64,000 nucleotides of DNA, from the NCBI GenBank assembly GCA_023390635.1, contig JAEWCM010000176.1, forward strand, positions 28,138 to 92,137, in the 5' to 3' direction. Under the pieces are notes generated by a model. The model saw only the letters and a list, made by a program, of their open reading frames with translations, was not told where the DNA came from and did no database searches. Source of the stretch: Bacillota bacterium (GTDB lineage: Bacteria; Bacillota; Desulfitobacteriia; Desulfitobacteriales; Desulfitobacteriaceae). The translations under genes were made by a program, and so were the position numbers. Below are positions 17,103 to 25,765 of this stretch, in pieces (the first letter of the stretch is position 1; each line of letters opens with the position of its first letter).

Positions 17103-17798
17103 TCAAAGATTTCTTCCAATCGTCCGCGTTTCATGATCGTTAAACAAAACGAGATTAGGACCGTTCATGGTCCCCTGCCCATTATAACCGTTCTTCACCG
17201 GAACCACATTACAAGTTAGAATAGTGCGCGTCTCTCCCGGACATAAAACAAACATCACAGATTCATCCGAATCGTTAACATCAGTCAACAGCAGATCCTG
17301 AGTAAAAAAATCTTTCTGGATAAAATTATCTACCGGAATCTTTATACCAAACTCTAATGTTTCCTTTCCATAATTGGTAAGAGTGATTGCTCCGGCGATT
17401 TTCATATTTTGATAATCCCCCGAACCCATCAAATTGAATATAGTCTTGTTTCCATCATATTGCACCGCGGCCAAACCGCTGTGCATCCTGTAATAAGCTG
17501 GTTCCGCAGAAGCAAGAACGGACGGAGCAAGCATCATCAGCAAAATAAGAAAGATAAAAAGCTGACCACCTGTTATTACCTTTCTTGCCTCAATCAACCC
17601 AATAATAAACAGCATAAATGCAATCAAGGAAGGATAGTGAAACCCGGTTTGACCATTTGACCACGGAGCTATCCCTATGGCTAAAAATAGTTTATCTCCA
17701 ATCGAAAACCCGCTTTCACTGGTGTATCCTAACGCAGCAGCGACGAAAACTAGAAGTATCGCAATGATTAATTGTCTTGAAAATTTCAATCTCATCAC
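17103..17798 (-). CDS. membrane-anchored protein of unknown function
   Basis: A 231-residue protein not recognised. Three hydrophobic stretches lie in the first 100 residues (about 10-26, 56-70 and 80-98). An extracytoplasmic-looking beta-rich domain follows, with AITLTNYGKETLEFGIKIP and a single-cysteine pair near residues 190 and 199. The layout suggests a small membrane part holding an immunoglobulin-like or similar outside domain. The small membrane gene at 17809-18006 lies 10 bases upstream, so the two may be cotranscribed. Confidence 0.6.
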   Translation of the reverse strand: MMRLKFSRQLIIAILLVFVAAALGYTSESGFSIGDKLFLAIGIAPWSNGQTGFHYPSLIAFMLFIIGLIEARKVITGGQLFIFLILLMMLAPSVLASAEPAYYRMHSGLAAVQYDGNKTIFNLMGSGDYQNMKIAGAITLTNYGKETLEFGIKIPVDNFIQKDFFTQDLLLTDVNDSDESVMFVLCPGETRTILTCNVVPVKNGYNGQGTMNGPNLVLFNDHETRTIGRNL

Positions 17799-17808
17799 TT
17801 CGTCTTCC

Positions 17809-18006
17809 TCATTTATTTAATAAATTTAATATGAGAATCATTATTCCAATAATTATTAGAATTGCTCCAGACATAGTTCTAATATAATTTAGGAAATCCT
17901 CAGTCTCAGTGAAATTATGCTTTTCTACATAGTCTTTGTGCATCTGCGTTTTTGGTACTAATATGAATATTAGTCCACAAATTATCAGTGCAATTCCTTT
18001 ACCCAA
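17809..18006 (-). CDS. small two-helix membrane protein
   Basis: About 65 residues with two hydrophobic helices (residues 2-16 and 44-62) joined by a charged loop. A TTG start at 18006 is preferred because GGAGG lies 7 bases before it. An upstream in-frame TTG at 18030 lacks such a site. No family recognised. It is likely in one transcript with the next membrane protein gene. Confidence 0.55.
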   Translation of the reverse strand: MGKGIALIICGLIFILVPKTQMHKDYVEKHNFTETEDFLNYIRTMSGAILIIIGIMILILNLLNK

Positions 18007-18063
18007 ATAACCGCCTCCAACCAGACTCAATTATATAATCCGGCAATTATGGTTGCTAAACTT

Positions 18064-18555
18064 TCAGACTGAACCTAAATATTTTTTTAAAATATCCACA
18101 TGCATGGGGTAAAAACTTTCCGGTTCCGTATTCAATAGTCTTTCCAGCTTGTTAATCGCAATCCACCTTATGTTGTCTGCTTCTTCTGATTTTGCCACCG
18201 GAACTCCTTTCACCCGACAAATAAATGCTTGCAGTACTAACGGATAATTTCCATTAATACATTGAGAACTAGCAAAGGGATTATAGGTCAGAATTCTTTG
18301 CCCATTTGACTCTAAAATGGTTGACTGTTCTTCACCTTTAATACTTATTACTTCCAAACCAGTCTCCTCATAGATCTCCCTTCGCAGACAATCATAAACA
18401 TTTTCATACTCTCTCACTCTTCCAGCAGGTATTTCGATTAAACCCTTTTCTTTTGGAGCATTTTTCTTGAAACGATTTTGGATCAAAAGATAGACTTCCT
18501 GATCTATTACTTTCTCTATTATTCCCGCTACTGCCGGTTTAGCAAAAACCTCCAT
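18064..18555 (-). CDS. Nudix hydrolase
   Basis: A 163-residue protein with a complete Nudix box, matching the G-x5-E-x7-REUxEExGU pattern (ends REIYEETGL) around residues 64-88. It should hydrolyse a nucleoside diphosphate linked to another group. ADP-ribose pyrophosphatase-like activity is possible because the layout is close to that subfamily. The frame is open 38 codons further upstream, but the ATG at 18555 has GAGGTGA just before it and matches the start of the fold. It is 100 bases downstream of a HAD phosphatase gene. Confidence 0.84.
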   Translation of the reverse strand: MEVFAKPAVAGIIEKVIDQEVYLLIQNRFKKNAPKEKGLIEIPAGRVREYENVYDCLRREIYEETGLEVISIKGEEQSTILESNGQRILTYNPFASSQCINGNYPLVLQAFICRVKGVPVAKSEEADNIRWIAINKLERLLNTEPESFYPMHVDILKKYLGSV

Positions 18556-18655
18556 TGGCTCACCTCTGCCCATACGAATCTTTATCAATGAATATCTGTT
18601 GTGTGCGGTATCCATATAAATTATTGATTTCCTTAGATTCCCCTTTGCCATCTCT

Positions 18656-19345
18656 CTAAATAAAATCATAGAATTCCAATGCTTTTAAACTGGCAACGGC
18701 TATGATGTCAGCATGATCATTCACAAGCCCAAGTCGGTTAATCCATATACCTTTCATCCCAGCCTCCCGGCAGGCTAAAACGTCACTTCTCAGGTCATCA
18801 CCTATATAATACGTTTGATCAGGACTCACCTGGCATCTTTCACAGGCCACCTCAAAAATTCTCTGTTCAGGCTTTGGCACACCGACATCGCTTGCCGTTA
18901 CTACTATGTCAAAATAGTCCCGGATTCCCATCCTCTCTAACTTATATGACTGCTGTTTCAGATCTCCATTGCTTATTATCCCTAAATCATGTCTCTTCCT
19001 CAAATTCTCCAAACAGAGCAGAACATCATCAAAAAGCCGCCAGTTCTGTACATATTCCTGCTGATAGTCTCTATATGTCAAATCGGCCTCATCATCACTA
19101 AGTTTAATCCCAACTGTGCTGAACACTTCGAAGATTCTCTCTTGGCGCTGTCTCTGAAAGTCGATTTCTCCCCTCAGAAACCTGGTAAAATGCTTCTCAG
19201 TCACATCATGCCATAGCAAATAAAAATCTTCCTGGCTTAAGTTGCGGAAAGTATTACTGTGTTTATGATAGAATGCCTTCGCCCCGGCTCTTTCTGAAGA
19301 CTGGTGGTCAAGCAAAGTATCATCTATATCAAAAAATATCCTCAT
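18656..19345 (-). CDS. HAD-family hydrolase, YjjG/YfnB-like
   Basis: A 229-residue haloacid dehalogenase-type phosphatase. All four motifs are visible: FDIDDTLLD (residues 5-13), SNGD near 118, KPEQRIF near 148 and GDDLRSDV near 172, with a helical cap between motifs 1 and 2. YjjG-like enzymes remove phosphate from pyrimidine nucleotides, including damaged ones (family knowledge). The product ends just before the Nudix gene, which would fit a nucleotide clean-up pair, but the two are not tightly spaced. Confidence 0.85.
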   Translation of the reverse strand: MRIFFDIDDTLLDHQSSERAGAKAFYHKHSNTFRNLSQEDFYLLWHDVTEKHFTRFLRGEIDFQRQRQERIFEVFSTVGIKLSDDEADLTYRDYQQEYVQNWRLFDDVLLCLENLRKRHDLGIISNGDLKQQSYKLERMGIRDYFDIVVTASDVGVPKPEQRIFEVACERCQVSPDQTYYIGDDLRSDVLACREAGMKGIWINRLGLVNDHADIIAVASLKALEFYDFI

Positions 19346-19430
19346 GCTAACCTCTCATATTCACACTTGTGTCGTCAAATATGCTCACTCATGGTTCTTT
19401 ATTTCTGATGTCCTTGTACTTACGCTCGGT

Positions 19431-19568
19431 TCATCCTTCAGTCTGCTCCTTTTTCTCCTTCTCTCTTAAAATCCTTTTAATCTCCTTAACGTCATCAGCT
19501 ATTCTAAAAACCTTGTAGTAGATGATAACCAACAAAATAATAGGAAGCAAATAGATGACATTCTCCAT
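19431..19568 (-). CDS. very small single-helix membrane protein
   Basis: A 45-residue product: one hydrophobic helix (residues 4-20) followed by a strongly charged tail (about IKRILREKEKKEQTEG). The ATG at 19568 has a strong AAGGAGGAG site with 7-base spacing. The longer frame to 19631 has none. Function unknown. It resembles small anchored cytoplasmic-tail proteins common in Firmicutes. Confidence 0.6.
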   Translation of the reverse strand: MENVIYLLPIILLVIIYYKVFRIADDVKEIKRILREKEKKEQTEG

Positions 19569-19838
19569 ACCATTCTCCTCCTTATCTACCCTTTTCTCGC
19601 AGATTGCTGACCAGTAGGCTGGCGCTCTCAAACACGTTTTCCTAGCTGAAATAATTAAGTCTTAGATCAACTGCTACTTGTTGATTTGATACTATCTTTT
19701 GGTATAATCAAGCAGTTTACTTTCCTTGATAAGTACTATTTTAACTCTTTTGGCAATTTTTCTCTATACCATAGCAAAAGTGATTCTGCTTTTATAGTAA
19801 AACCCCCAAATTTTTTAGTTAAAATTTTTAAAATTCCA

Positions 19839-19867
19839 TGCAACGAATTTTTTAGTTTTAAAGTCTA
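19839..19867 (+). promoter_or_regulatory. possible ECF-type promoter upstream of the sigma factor gene
   Basis: TGCAAC (19839-19844) and GTCTA (19863-19867) resemble the -35 and -10 elements of ECF sigma promoters of the SigM/SigW type (TGAAAC and CGTC). The spacer here is 18 bases, slightly long. Autoregulation by the downstream sigma factor would be expected but is not shown. Confidence 0.35.
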
Positions 19868-19921
19868 ACATATAGAAACCTAAGATATTGCATTACTGAA
19901 TGCTAAGGAAAGAGGTTCAAT

Positions 19922-20449
19922 GTGGAAATTCTTATAAAAGAAGCCCAAAAGGGAAATAAAGAAGCATTTATTGAAGCTATAACTTCGTATATGCCTGTAC
20001 TGTATAAAGTTGCCCGAACTAGGCTTTCGTCTGAAGAGGATATTGGAGACGCAATTCAAGAAGCCACCCTTGCAGCTTTTAAAAACTTGCAAACATTAAA
20101 ATATCCAAAATATTTTAGGACTTGGCTCGTTAGGATTCTAATTAACCAATGTAATGACATCATAAAACGAAACAGCAAGATAATCTACATTGGGTCTTAC
20201 GAGGAAACTGAAATACTTACAGAAGCCGCTTATAATGACAATGCAGCAAATAATATAGATTTTAACCATATTTTAATGCAATTGAGTATTGACTATAGAA
20301 CTGTTATTGTTCTTTATTACGTTAACGGCTTCATGATTAGAGAAATCAGTAAAATTCTTGATGAGAAAGAAGGAACCATAAAATCAAGATTATCTCGGGC
20401 CAAGGCACAATTAAAAGCGACATACACCAGACTGTCGGAGGTAAAATAG
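19922..20449 (+). CDS. ECF-type RNA polymerase sigma factor
   Basis: A 175-residue sigma-70 family protein. Region 2 (about residues 25-90) contains DIGDAIQEATLAAFKNLQTL. Region 4 (about 115-170) ends with REISKILDEKEGTIKSRLSRAK, a helix-turn-helix for the -35 element. There is no long region 3, as in extracytoplasmic-function factors. The GTG start has AAAGAGG upstream. The next gene, one base after the stop, encodes its likely membrane anti-sigma factor of the DUF4179 type. The pair is on the plus strand inside a minus-strand accessory region and is AT-rich. Confidence 0.9.
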   Translation: MEILIKEAQKGNKEAFIEAITSYMPVLYKVARTRLSSEEDIGDAIQEATLAAFKNLQTLKYPKYFRTWLVRILINQCNDIIKRNSKIIYIGSYEETEILTEAAYNDNAANNIDFNHILMQLSIDYRTVIVLYYVNGFMIREISKILDEKEGTIKSRLSRAKAQLKATYTRLSEVK

Positions 20450-20450
20450 T

Positions 20451-21485
20451 ATGGAAAGAAATTTTGAGCAACGATTAAGCGAGTCCTTAAACCAGGACAT
20501 TAAGATTCCTAAAAGTGTATTTGACAAGGCTGAAGATGCATATAAGGATATTAGAAGTCAAAAAAATCAACAACCTACAAAAAGACCTTTTTGGGGTCGA
20601 AAGCGATGGATTGCAGCAGCTGCAATAGTATTATTAGGCGTGGCTTTTAATAAACCCGTAATTGCAGCTATCAAATCAACTTTCTGGGGAAATCACGCTG
20701 GCATTGAAAAAGCTGTAGAAAACGGGTATCAGCAAAAGATCCAAATTGGATCTGCGAAATCTCAGGGTGTGGAAACCAACATAACAAATTTAGTTGTAGA
20801 TAGTTCTAAAGTTGCCCTTGCAATAAATATAAAGCTTAATGACATCAGCGCAATTAAAGATATTGATCATGTTTATTTAGATATGGTTATCACCGATGAC
20901 AATGGAACAGTAATCTTTGGAGAAGGATATCCAGGGACCCCGATAAAAGGGATGGAAAATAAAACAATCATTAACCCCAAAAATGGTGAATTGATTTACG
21001 ATGTTTTATTACATTCACCATCAGCGAACATTCCTCAAATGAGTAAACTTCAAGTTCAGATTAAAAGTATTTCATTCTTCAAGGATAATACGAGCCCGGC
21101 TATTAAGAAAATCGAAGGTGACTGGAATATCAGCATAGCACTGGACGAACAGTTTGCAAAAACCAACTCCACAGCTTACGCTCCTCAGAATAGCAGCAAG
21201 AATTTAAGTATTATTTCAGCTGAAATGCTATCTACCGGATTCGTTATAAAATTCATAGTTAATACCCCTGTTGATGAAAGTATTCTGAATAAAACTCACT
21301 TAGTGGATTCAAACGGAAATTCATACAATAATTCAGGAATAGCGCATATGGAGCGTACAGCAGATAATAAAAATTTAATTTCAATGACATTCGAAGTTTC
21401 AAGCTTTGATCAAATCGATTCTTTCAAGTTTTCCGTAGAAGACATAAATGATAGTGAAGTAACCTTAGTAAAATCGAATAAATAG
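20451..21485 (+). CDS. DUF4179-type anti-sigma factor
   Basis: A 344-residue protein with a short cytoplasmic N-terminus (residues 1-50, likely sigma-binding), one membrane helix (about residues 52-72, IAAAAIVLLGVAFNKPVIAAI-like in part), and a beta-rich extracytoplasmic domain. This layout and its place one base after an ECF sigma gene match DUF4179 anti-sigma proteins. It probably holds the sigma factor at the membrane until a signal outside the cell is sensed. The ligand is unknown. Confidence 0.85.
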   Translation: MERNFEQRLSESLNQDIKIPKSVFDKAEDAYKDIRSQKNQQPTKRPFWGRKRWIAAAAIVLLGVAFNKPVIAAIKSTFWGNHAGIEKAVENGYQQKIQIGSAKSQGVETNITNLVVDSSKVALAINIKLNDISAIKDIDHVYLDMVITDDNGTVIFGEGYPGTPIKGMENKTIINPKNGELIYDVLLHSPSANIPQMSKLQVQIKSISFFKDNTSPAIKKIEGDWNISIALDEQFAKTNSTAYAPQNSSKNLSIISAEMLSTGFVIKFIVNTPVDESILNKTHLVDSNGNSYNNSGIAHMERTADNKNLISMTFEVSSFDQIDSFKFSVEDINDSEVTLVKSNK

Positions 21486-21497
21486 TAGATTCCTCAA

Positions 21498-21514
21498 ATC
21501 GGGATCGAACCGCT
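21498..21514 (-). other. isolated tRNA T-arm-like fragment
   Basis: On the minus strand the 17 bases AGCGGTTCGATCCCGAT look like a T stem-loop (AGCGG, loop TTCGATC, CCGAT) with one stem mismatch. No acceptor stem, anticodon arm or CCA is recognisable on either side. It may be the leftover of a tRNA gene or of an integration site. A chance match cannot be excluded. Confidence 0.25.
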
Positions 21515-21582
21515 GCCCTCCCTAATACCATGAATAGTTTGGCATGATAGAGCACGGAGTAGCTTAAAGAAGTTTTCGCCTC

Positions 21583-22506
21583 TCAAATATTCTCTGCATC
21601 CAGCACCACTTTCATGGAACGGTTTTTGCCGCTTCTTTTGGCTTCGTACATTTTCTCATCGGACATACGGATCATTTCTTCAGCCGTAACCGGCTCCAGC
21701 ATAGTCTGCACTCCTAATGATGCGGTAACAGTTATGTTTCCGTTCTGCATGGGTATCTTAATCGCTTCGATACTGCTCCGAAGTCTCTCGACGATATGGT
21801 GCGCTTCATCATTGCCGGTATTGTTCAGGCAGATGACAAACTCATCCCCACCATACCGGGCAATCCAATCCGTATTGGGCCTGACGCAGTTCAGCATGGC
21901 GGCAGTGGTATATTTTAACGCAAGATCTCCCGCCGTATGACCATATGTATCATTGATGGCTTTCATATTATCAATGTCTATAAAAATTACGGATAGTAAC
22001 TGTTGTACGACCGTAGCTCTGATAATGTCCACCGGGAGCCGTTCATCCACAAATCGACGGTTATATACGCCTGTCAAATGATCCTTTATCACCATATTAT
22101 TGATATCATATAAAACATTTCGCATTGTTCGTCCGCTGTTATAATTGCCCGAGCCGATTATCATGCTGTCTGTGACGTTTTTTAAAAGCTCCAGTATGAC
22201 GGGTCCCTCGGCGGCTTCCACCGGAAACGCGGTAACAAGCATAATGAGATCGGGATTTTGTTCGAGCTTCATGTAGCTTATGTTATCGTGATATGCCCGA
22301 ACGGAAATGCAGTTATCACATATTTTCCCGTTCTTCCAATAACCGTAGCAGATCTCACTTGTTTTTCCAATGGTTCGGTCACGATATTCCAGGATCCTTT
22401 TCTGCACGGGATCCACAATCCTTACCACATCATACATTTTATTAAAAAAAGCCAGATTTTTCTCCAGCATGCCGAGACTGATCTGTTCAGGCATCACATC
22501 TTTCAC
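21583..22506 (-). CDS. GGDEF diguanylate cyclase with a cysteine-rich PAS-like sensor
   Basis: A 307-residue cytoplasmic protein. The N-terminal part (about 1-130) is a PAS-like region with CYGYWKNGKICDNCIS, a cysteine pattern common in firmicute redox- or ligand-sensing cyclases. The C-terminal GGDEF domain (about 140-300) has an intact RYGGDEFVI active site, DHLTGVYNRR at its start, and ASLGV, so c-di-GMP synthesis is expected. No EAL domain is attached. GAGGTGAAAG precedes the ATG. The type IV pilus locus at 36-44 kb could be one target of c-di-GMP in this organism (inference). Confidence 0.88.
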   Translation of the reverse strand: MKDVMPEQISLGMLEKNLAFFNKMYDVVRIVDPVQKRILEYRDRTIGKTSEICYGYWKNGKICDNCISVRAYHDNISYMKLEQNPDLIMLVTAFPVEAAEGPVILELLKNVTDSMIIGSGNYNSGRTMRNVLYDINNMVIKDHLTGVYNRRFVDERLPVDIIRATVVQQLLSVIFIDIDNMKAINDTYGHTAGDLALKYTTAAMLNCVRPNTDWIARYGGDEFVICLNNTGNDEAHHIVERLRSSIEAIKIPMQNGNITVTASLGVQTMLEPVTAEEMIRMSDEKMYEAKRSGKNRSMKVVLDAENI

Positions 22507-22906
22507 CTCAAAATTAATTTTAAATTATGTGGCGGTGTGTATCAAATTATAGGCAGGCATCCCAACAAAAAGCTAAGCCTTTCATTTATCATTGTTAAAA
22601 TATGTCGTAGATTTCTTAAAATATATACGGAAAAGCAAAACGACAGACACATCATCTTAAAATATGTCTGCGTTTTCCTTTCCCATGCCTTACATTCTGT
22701 TTTTCCGCCATTTACCGTTGCTTTCTATCAGCTACACGATTTTATCGTTATCATATCAATGCTCACTGGACATTTTCTGGACGTACGATAAAAGAGAGAC
22801 ATGCTTCTCTGCATAGTCACATAGAAGCACGTCCTTCTTCTGAAAATTATTCCCCATAAGCATCAGAATGCTGTTATCATTGCCATGGGGCTTTTTACTG
22901 AAATTA
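22507..22906. other. 400-base gene-free stretch with a terminator and short direct repeats
   Basis: No frame here has a ribosome site or family similarity. TTAAAATATGTC occurs twice (around 22595 and 22656) with a related copy between. One hairpin at 22637-22676 is a likely terminator for the regulator gene to the right. The remainder shows nothing I can name. Confidence 0.4.
22637..22676 (-). terminator. probable terminator downstream of the kinase/regulator pair
   Basis: AAAACG and CAGACA (22637-22649, with one bulged A) pair with TGTCTGCGTTTT (22665-22676) to give a 12-bp stem. On the minus strand the 3' arm is followed by TTTTGCTTTT. The distance from the regulator stop is about 230 bases. 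Confidence 0.5.
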
Positions 22907-24028
22907 TTATAATTCAAATATTCTGTTAAATAAATCCTGCATGGTCGCGTTTGGCTCGATTCCAAGTTCAACTTCATATAGTTCTTTGATTTTATTATAG
23001 TGTATAGCCAATGAAGCCTTATCTTTTTTCATAAAAAACAGCTTCAGCAACATTTCGTTTAAATTGTCGTCAAAGGGAGCTTTTGTCAGGGCTTTTTGAA
23101 GGATTTTCTCAGCATTTGCATAATCTGTTTTGGTTGCGTAGTATTTAACAAACTCAGAAACCAAGATACGATACCTTTCTGAATATTCTTCAGCTTTACC
23201 TTGAGACCAGAGATACTCATTTTCTTCCAAGTAATTCCCTTTATATAAGCTAAGCGCTTTTTTGTATCTTTCAATAGATGCTGCTGACAACGAAATTCCG
23301 GCATTTGTAATTGCTTCAAACTCAACGGTATCAATGTATACATCTGGTAACTCCAACTTATATCTGCCATTTATAAACGTAAAATCAAATTTGATATTTG
23401 CCGACATCAGCGTTTTCTTTATTTTATAAATAGTCGTATGCAGATACGCGTTGAGTTTTTCTGTTTCATATTCAGGCCAGAGAACTTGCGTGATTTTCCA
23501 CTTTGGAACTTCGTTATTCAAGTTTTGCAACATAAAGGCGAAAAGTTCCTCTGCCTTTGAGGTGCGCCATTTAACGGCTTTCCCGCATCCGGCTCCGTAT
23601 ACCGATAATCTTCCGAAGCAATACACGCGGCTTTTGTCCGCAGGTATTTTGGGAGAAGCCGGCAGCGGCTTTATTTTTTTCAGCCTCGTTATGGTCTGTG
23701 CTATATCGTCTGAAGACAATGGTTTGAGTATGTAATTAATCGCGTTTACCCGAAAGGCTTCAAGGGCATATTTGTCATAGGCAGTCACGAATACTATCTC
23801 AATATCGTTACCTGCTTCTATGATTTTTTCAGCAAGCTCCAGTCCGGACATCTCGGGCATTTCTATATCGAGAAATGCAACATCGGGTTTAAGGTTCTGC
23901 AATTCCAAAAGTGCGTCCGCTGCGCGCATAAAGGAACCAACAACACATATCTGACCGGTTCTCTCAAGTAATAGTTTGAGAATGTCAATCGCAGGCTTTT
24001 CATCATCAATAATAATTGCGTTGAACAT
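22907..24028 (-). CDS. response regulator with receiver and SARP/BTAD-type DNA-binding domains
   Basis: A 373-residue regulator. Residues 1-120 are a receiver with DDE at 8-10, phospho-acceptor D54 in FLDIEMP and lysine in LKPLSS. Residues about 135-220 are a winged helix of the OmpR/SARP kind (WRTSKAEELFAFML). Residues about 225-373 are a bacterial transcriptional activator domain with TPR-like helices, ending in LGIEPNATMQDLFNRI. ATG 24028 is preferred over a GTG at 24040 that overlaps the ribosome site. The LytS-type kinase gene lies immediately upstream. A SARP-type output is less usual than LytTR next to such a kinase. Confidence 0.88.
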   Translation of the reverse strand: MFNAIIIDDEKPAIDILKLLLERTGQICVVGSFMRAADALLELQNLKPDVAFLDIEMPEMSGLELAEKIIEAGNDIEIVFVTAYDKYALEAFRVNAINYILKPLSSDDIAQTITRLKKIKPLPASPKIPADKSRVYCFGRLSVYGAGCGKAVKWRTSKAEELFAFMLQNLNNEVPKWKITQVLWPEYETEKLNAYLHTTIYKIKKTLMSANIKFDFTFINGRYKLELPDVYIDTVEFEAITNAGISLSAASIERYKKALSLYKGNYLEENEYLWSQGKAEEYSERYRILVSEFVKYYATKTDYANAEKILQKALTKAPFDDNLNEMLLKLFFMKKDKASLAIHYNKIKELYEVELGIEPNATMQDLFNRIFEL

Positions 24029-24044
24029 ATAACATGGCACTTCC

Positions 24045-25241
24045 TTATGCTATACTGTCAAGAAGGCTTATAATTATAGTGGTTCCTTCTCCTTCTGTGC
24101 TCTGAATATCGATCTGTGCGTCTCTCCAACCTTTGATACGTCTGCTGACATTGAAAAAGCCGACCCCCTCGGTTACTGCTTCGATGTTTTTTAATCTATC
24201 GAACTTTTCCACCGACATCCCTACTCCAGTATCACTAACCTTTATGATAATAACTTCCTCGCTTTTTTTCACTGATATAAGAACGGTTCCGCCAGTGTCC
24301 TTTTTGCACAGCCCGTGCTTTATAGCATTTTCCACTAGGGGCTGAATGCAAAAAGAAGGTATTTCCATACTCATCAATTCCGGAGCAATATCGTATTCAA
24401 CATTGATTAGCTCGCCGAAACGGGCTTTTTCTATTTCAACATAGGCTTTAATTACCTCAATTTCTCTCTGCAAAGGGACCCTCATCAATTTATGGTCAAT
24501 GTCAAATATAAGCCTTAAATATTTGCTGAAATTAACAATCAATTTCGCTGCTTTTTCACTGTCCGTATAGCAAAACGATACCATAGTATTAATTGCATTA
24601 TACAAAAAATGGGGCTTAATCTGAGCCTGCAGAAAAGCTAACTCATTATTCATCGCTTCTTCATTGGAATTCTTCAGCGCCGTAAGATTATCGTGACCGT
24701 ATCGGATTAAAACTTTAGCCAGAAGATATGAGCAGAGGAACATAAAACACACAACAAAAATCTCCATGAGCATATTGCTATCTAATTTCCCCGTGAAATA
24801 TAATTTGACGCCAGGCAGCAGAACGGCGATTACGCTCATAAAAAATATCCAACGGGTTATTTTCACATTGGAAAAAATAGTGGAAGCAAAAATCGGAAGA
24901 ATGCAAGAACATAACAAAACTTCTGCAATATCATGGGTTAAAGAAAGGTAAAGGGAAAAGATAATAAAAAGCGAAAGAGACAAATATTCCTTCGCCGGCA
25001 GTGGAAAACGGGCAGAGCGAACAAACATATCGACCAAAAAATTTAAAACGAAAAAACCTATCGCAGGTAAAATGATATAATTCCGCAGATAAATATCGGG
25101 AGGCCAAGCAAGAACGCTTCTTGCCGCAAAATACCAGATCACATGTGCCAGGATTATAAGGGTAGCTGTGACATGGCCGACATTTACAATATAACGGCAC
25201 CATTTGTTTAAATCTATAAGTTTTTTTTGTTTGGTGTTCAT
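24045..25241 (-). CDS. LytS/YehU-type membrane sensor histidine kinase
   Basis: A 398-residue kinase. About six hydrophobic helices fill residues 18-180. The phospho-acceptor histidine is H211 in IKPHFLYNAINT (His_kinase PF06580 type). The ATPase domain has PLVENAIKHG and DTGVGM motifs, with GVGFFNVSRR near the end. It should phosphorylate the receiver protein encoded just downstream (16-base gap). The signal is unknown. Both genes are minus-strand and AT-rich. Confidence 0.9.
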   Translation of the reverse strand: MNTKQKKLIDLNKWCRYIVNVGHVTATLIILAHVIWYFAARSVLAWPPDIYLRNYIILPAIGFFVLNFLVDMFVRSARFPLPAKEYLSLSLFIIFSLYLSLTHDIAEVLLCSCILPIFASTIFSNVKITRWIFFMSVIAVLLPGVKLYFTGKLDSNMLMEIFVVCFMFLCSYLLAKVLIRYGHDNLTALKNSNEEAMNNELAFLQAQIKPHFLYNAINTMVSFCYTDSEKAAKLIVNFSKYLRLIFDIDHKLMRVPLQREIEVIKAYVEIEKARFGELINVEYDIAPELMSMEIPSFCIQPLVENAIKHGLCKKDTGGTVLISVKKSEEVIIIKVSDTGVGMSVEKFDRLKNIEAVTEGVGFFNVSRRIKGWRDAQIDIQSTEGEGTTIIISLLDSIA

Positions 25242-25306
25242 ATTCTATATCTTAGCTTTTTCTCAAATTAATGCAGAGGTTTATTGTAACATTTACATTG
25301 CCCCGT

Positions 25307-25558
25307 CTATGAGTGATAACCCTTGGCTTGTCGTTCCATATTTTCGATAACAACATCATAGATATCTCCTAATGAAGCACAATACTCAAGCACTTTCCAT
25401 GGCGTGTTCGTGTGAAAATGTATTTTCACCAGTTTTTCAGTTCCAACGGCAAGTAAAGAATCACCTTGAATATTTTTTGTTATATATTCGTTGATTCCAT
25501 CTTCTGAAAGACTTTCCCCCTCAATTAATAATTGCGTATCAAATTTGTATTCAAGCAT
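25307..25558 (-). CDS. stand-alone FakA/YloV C-terminal-like small protein
   Basis: An 83-residue protein resembling one domain of the DAK2-type fatty-acid kinase FakA (YloV). It has GDSLLAVGTEKLVKIHFHTN, the WKVLEYCASLG segment and a final IENMERQ, as in the FakA C-terminal part. The ATP-binding DhaL domain is absent. Similar short proteins labelled as kinase-related occur in Desulfitobacterium (recalled, not checked). A GAGGGGGAG site before the ATG suggests it is expressed. It may be a free-standing domain or a remnant. Confidence 0.65.
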   Translation of the reverse strand: MLEYKFDTQLLIEGESLSEDGINEYITKNIQGDSLLAVGTEKLVKIHFHTNTPWKVLEYCASLGDIYDVVIENMERQAKGYHS

Positions 25559-25765
25559 ACTTACTCCCCCTCTCTATTTTCTTCGTGTGCGAGCCATGAT
25601 TCTTTCACGCAATTCCAAATTCATGTTTAAGTTTTTCGTATCTGTTTTTTATGTGCTTTGATTTCAGGCATTGGATTATATGGGCAGTGCTGAAATACAG
25701 CTGCATTTTATTTGGTCGAATATATATTAACGCTAAACATGAAACTTGACAACTATTCTACATTC

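Noticed and set aside
19686..19868. Plus-strand 60-codon frame before the ECF sigma gene
   Set aside because: It is AT-rich, without ribosome site, and overlaps the probable promoter.
22258..22791. 177-codon plus-strand frame
   Set aside because: Mostly antisense to the GGDEF gene, with no family similarity or ribosome site.
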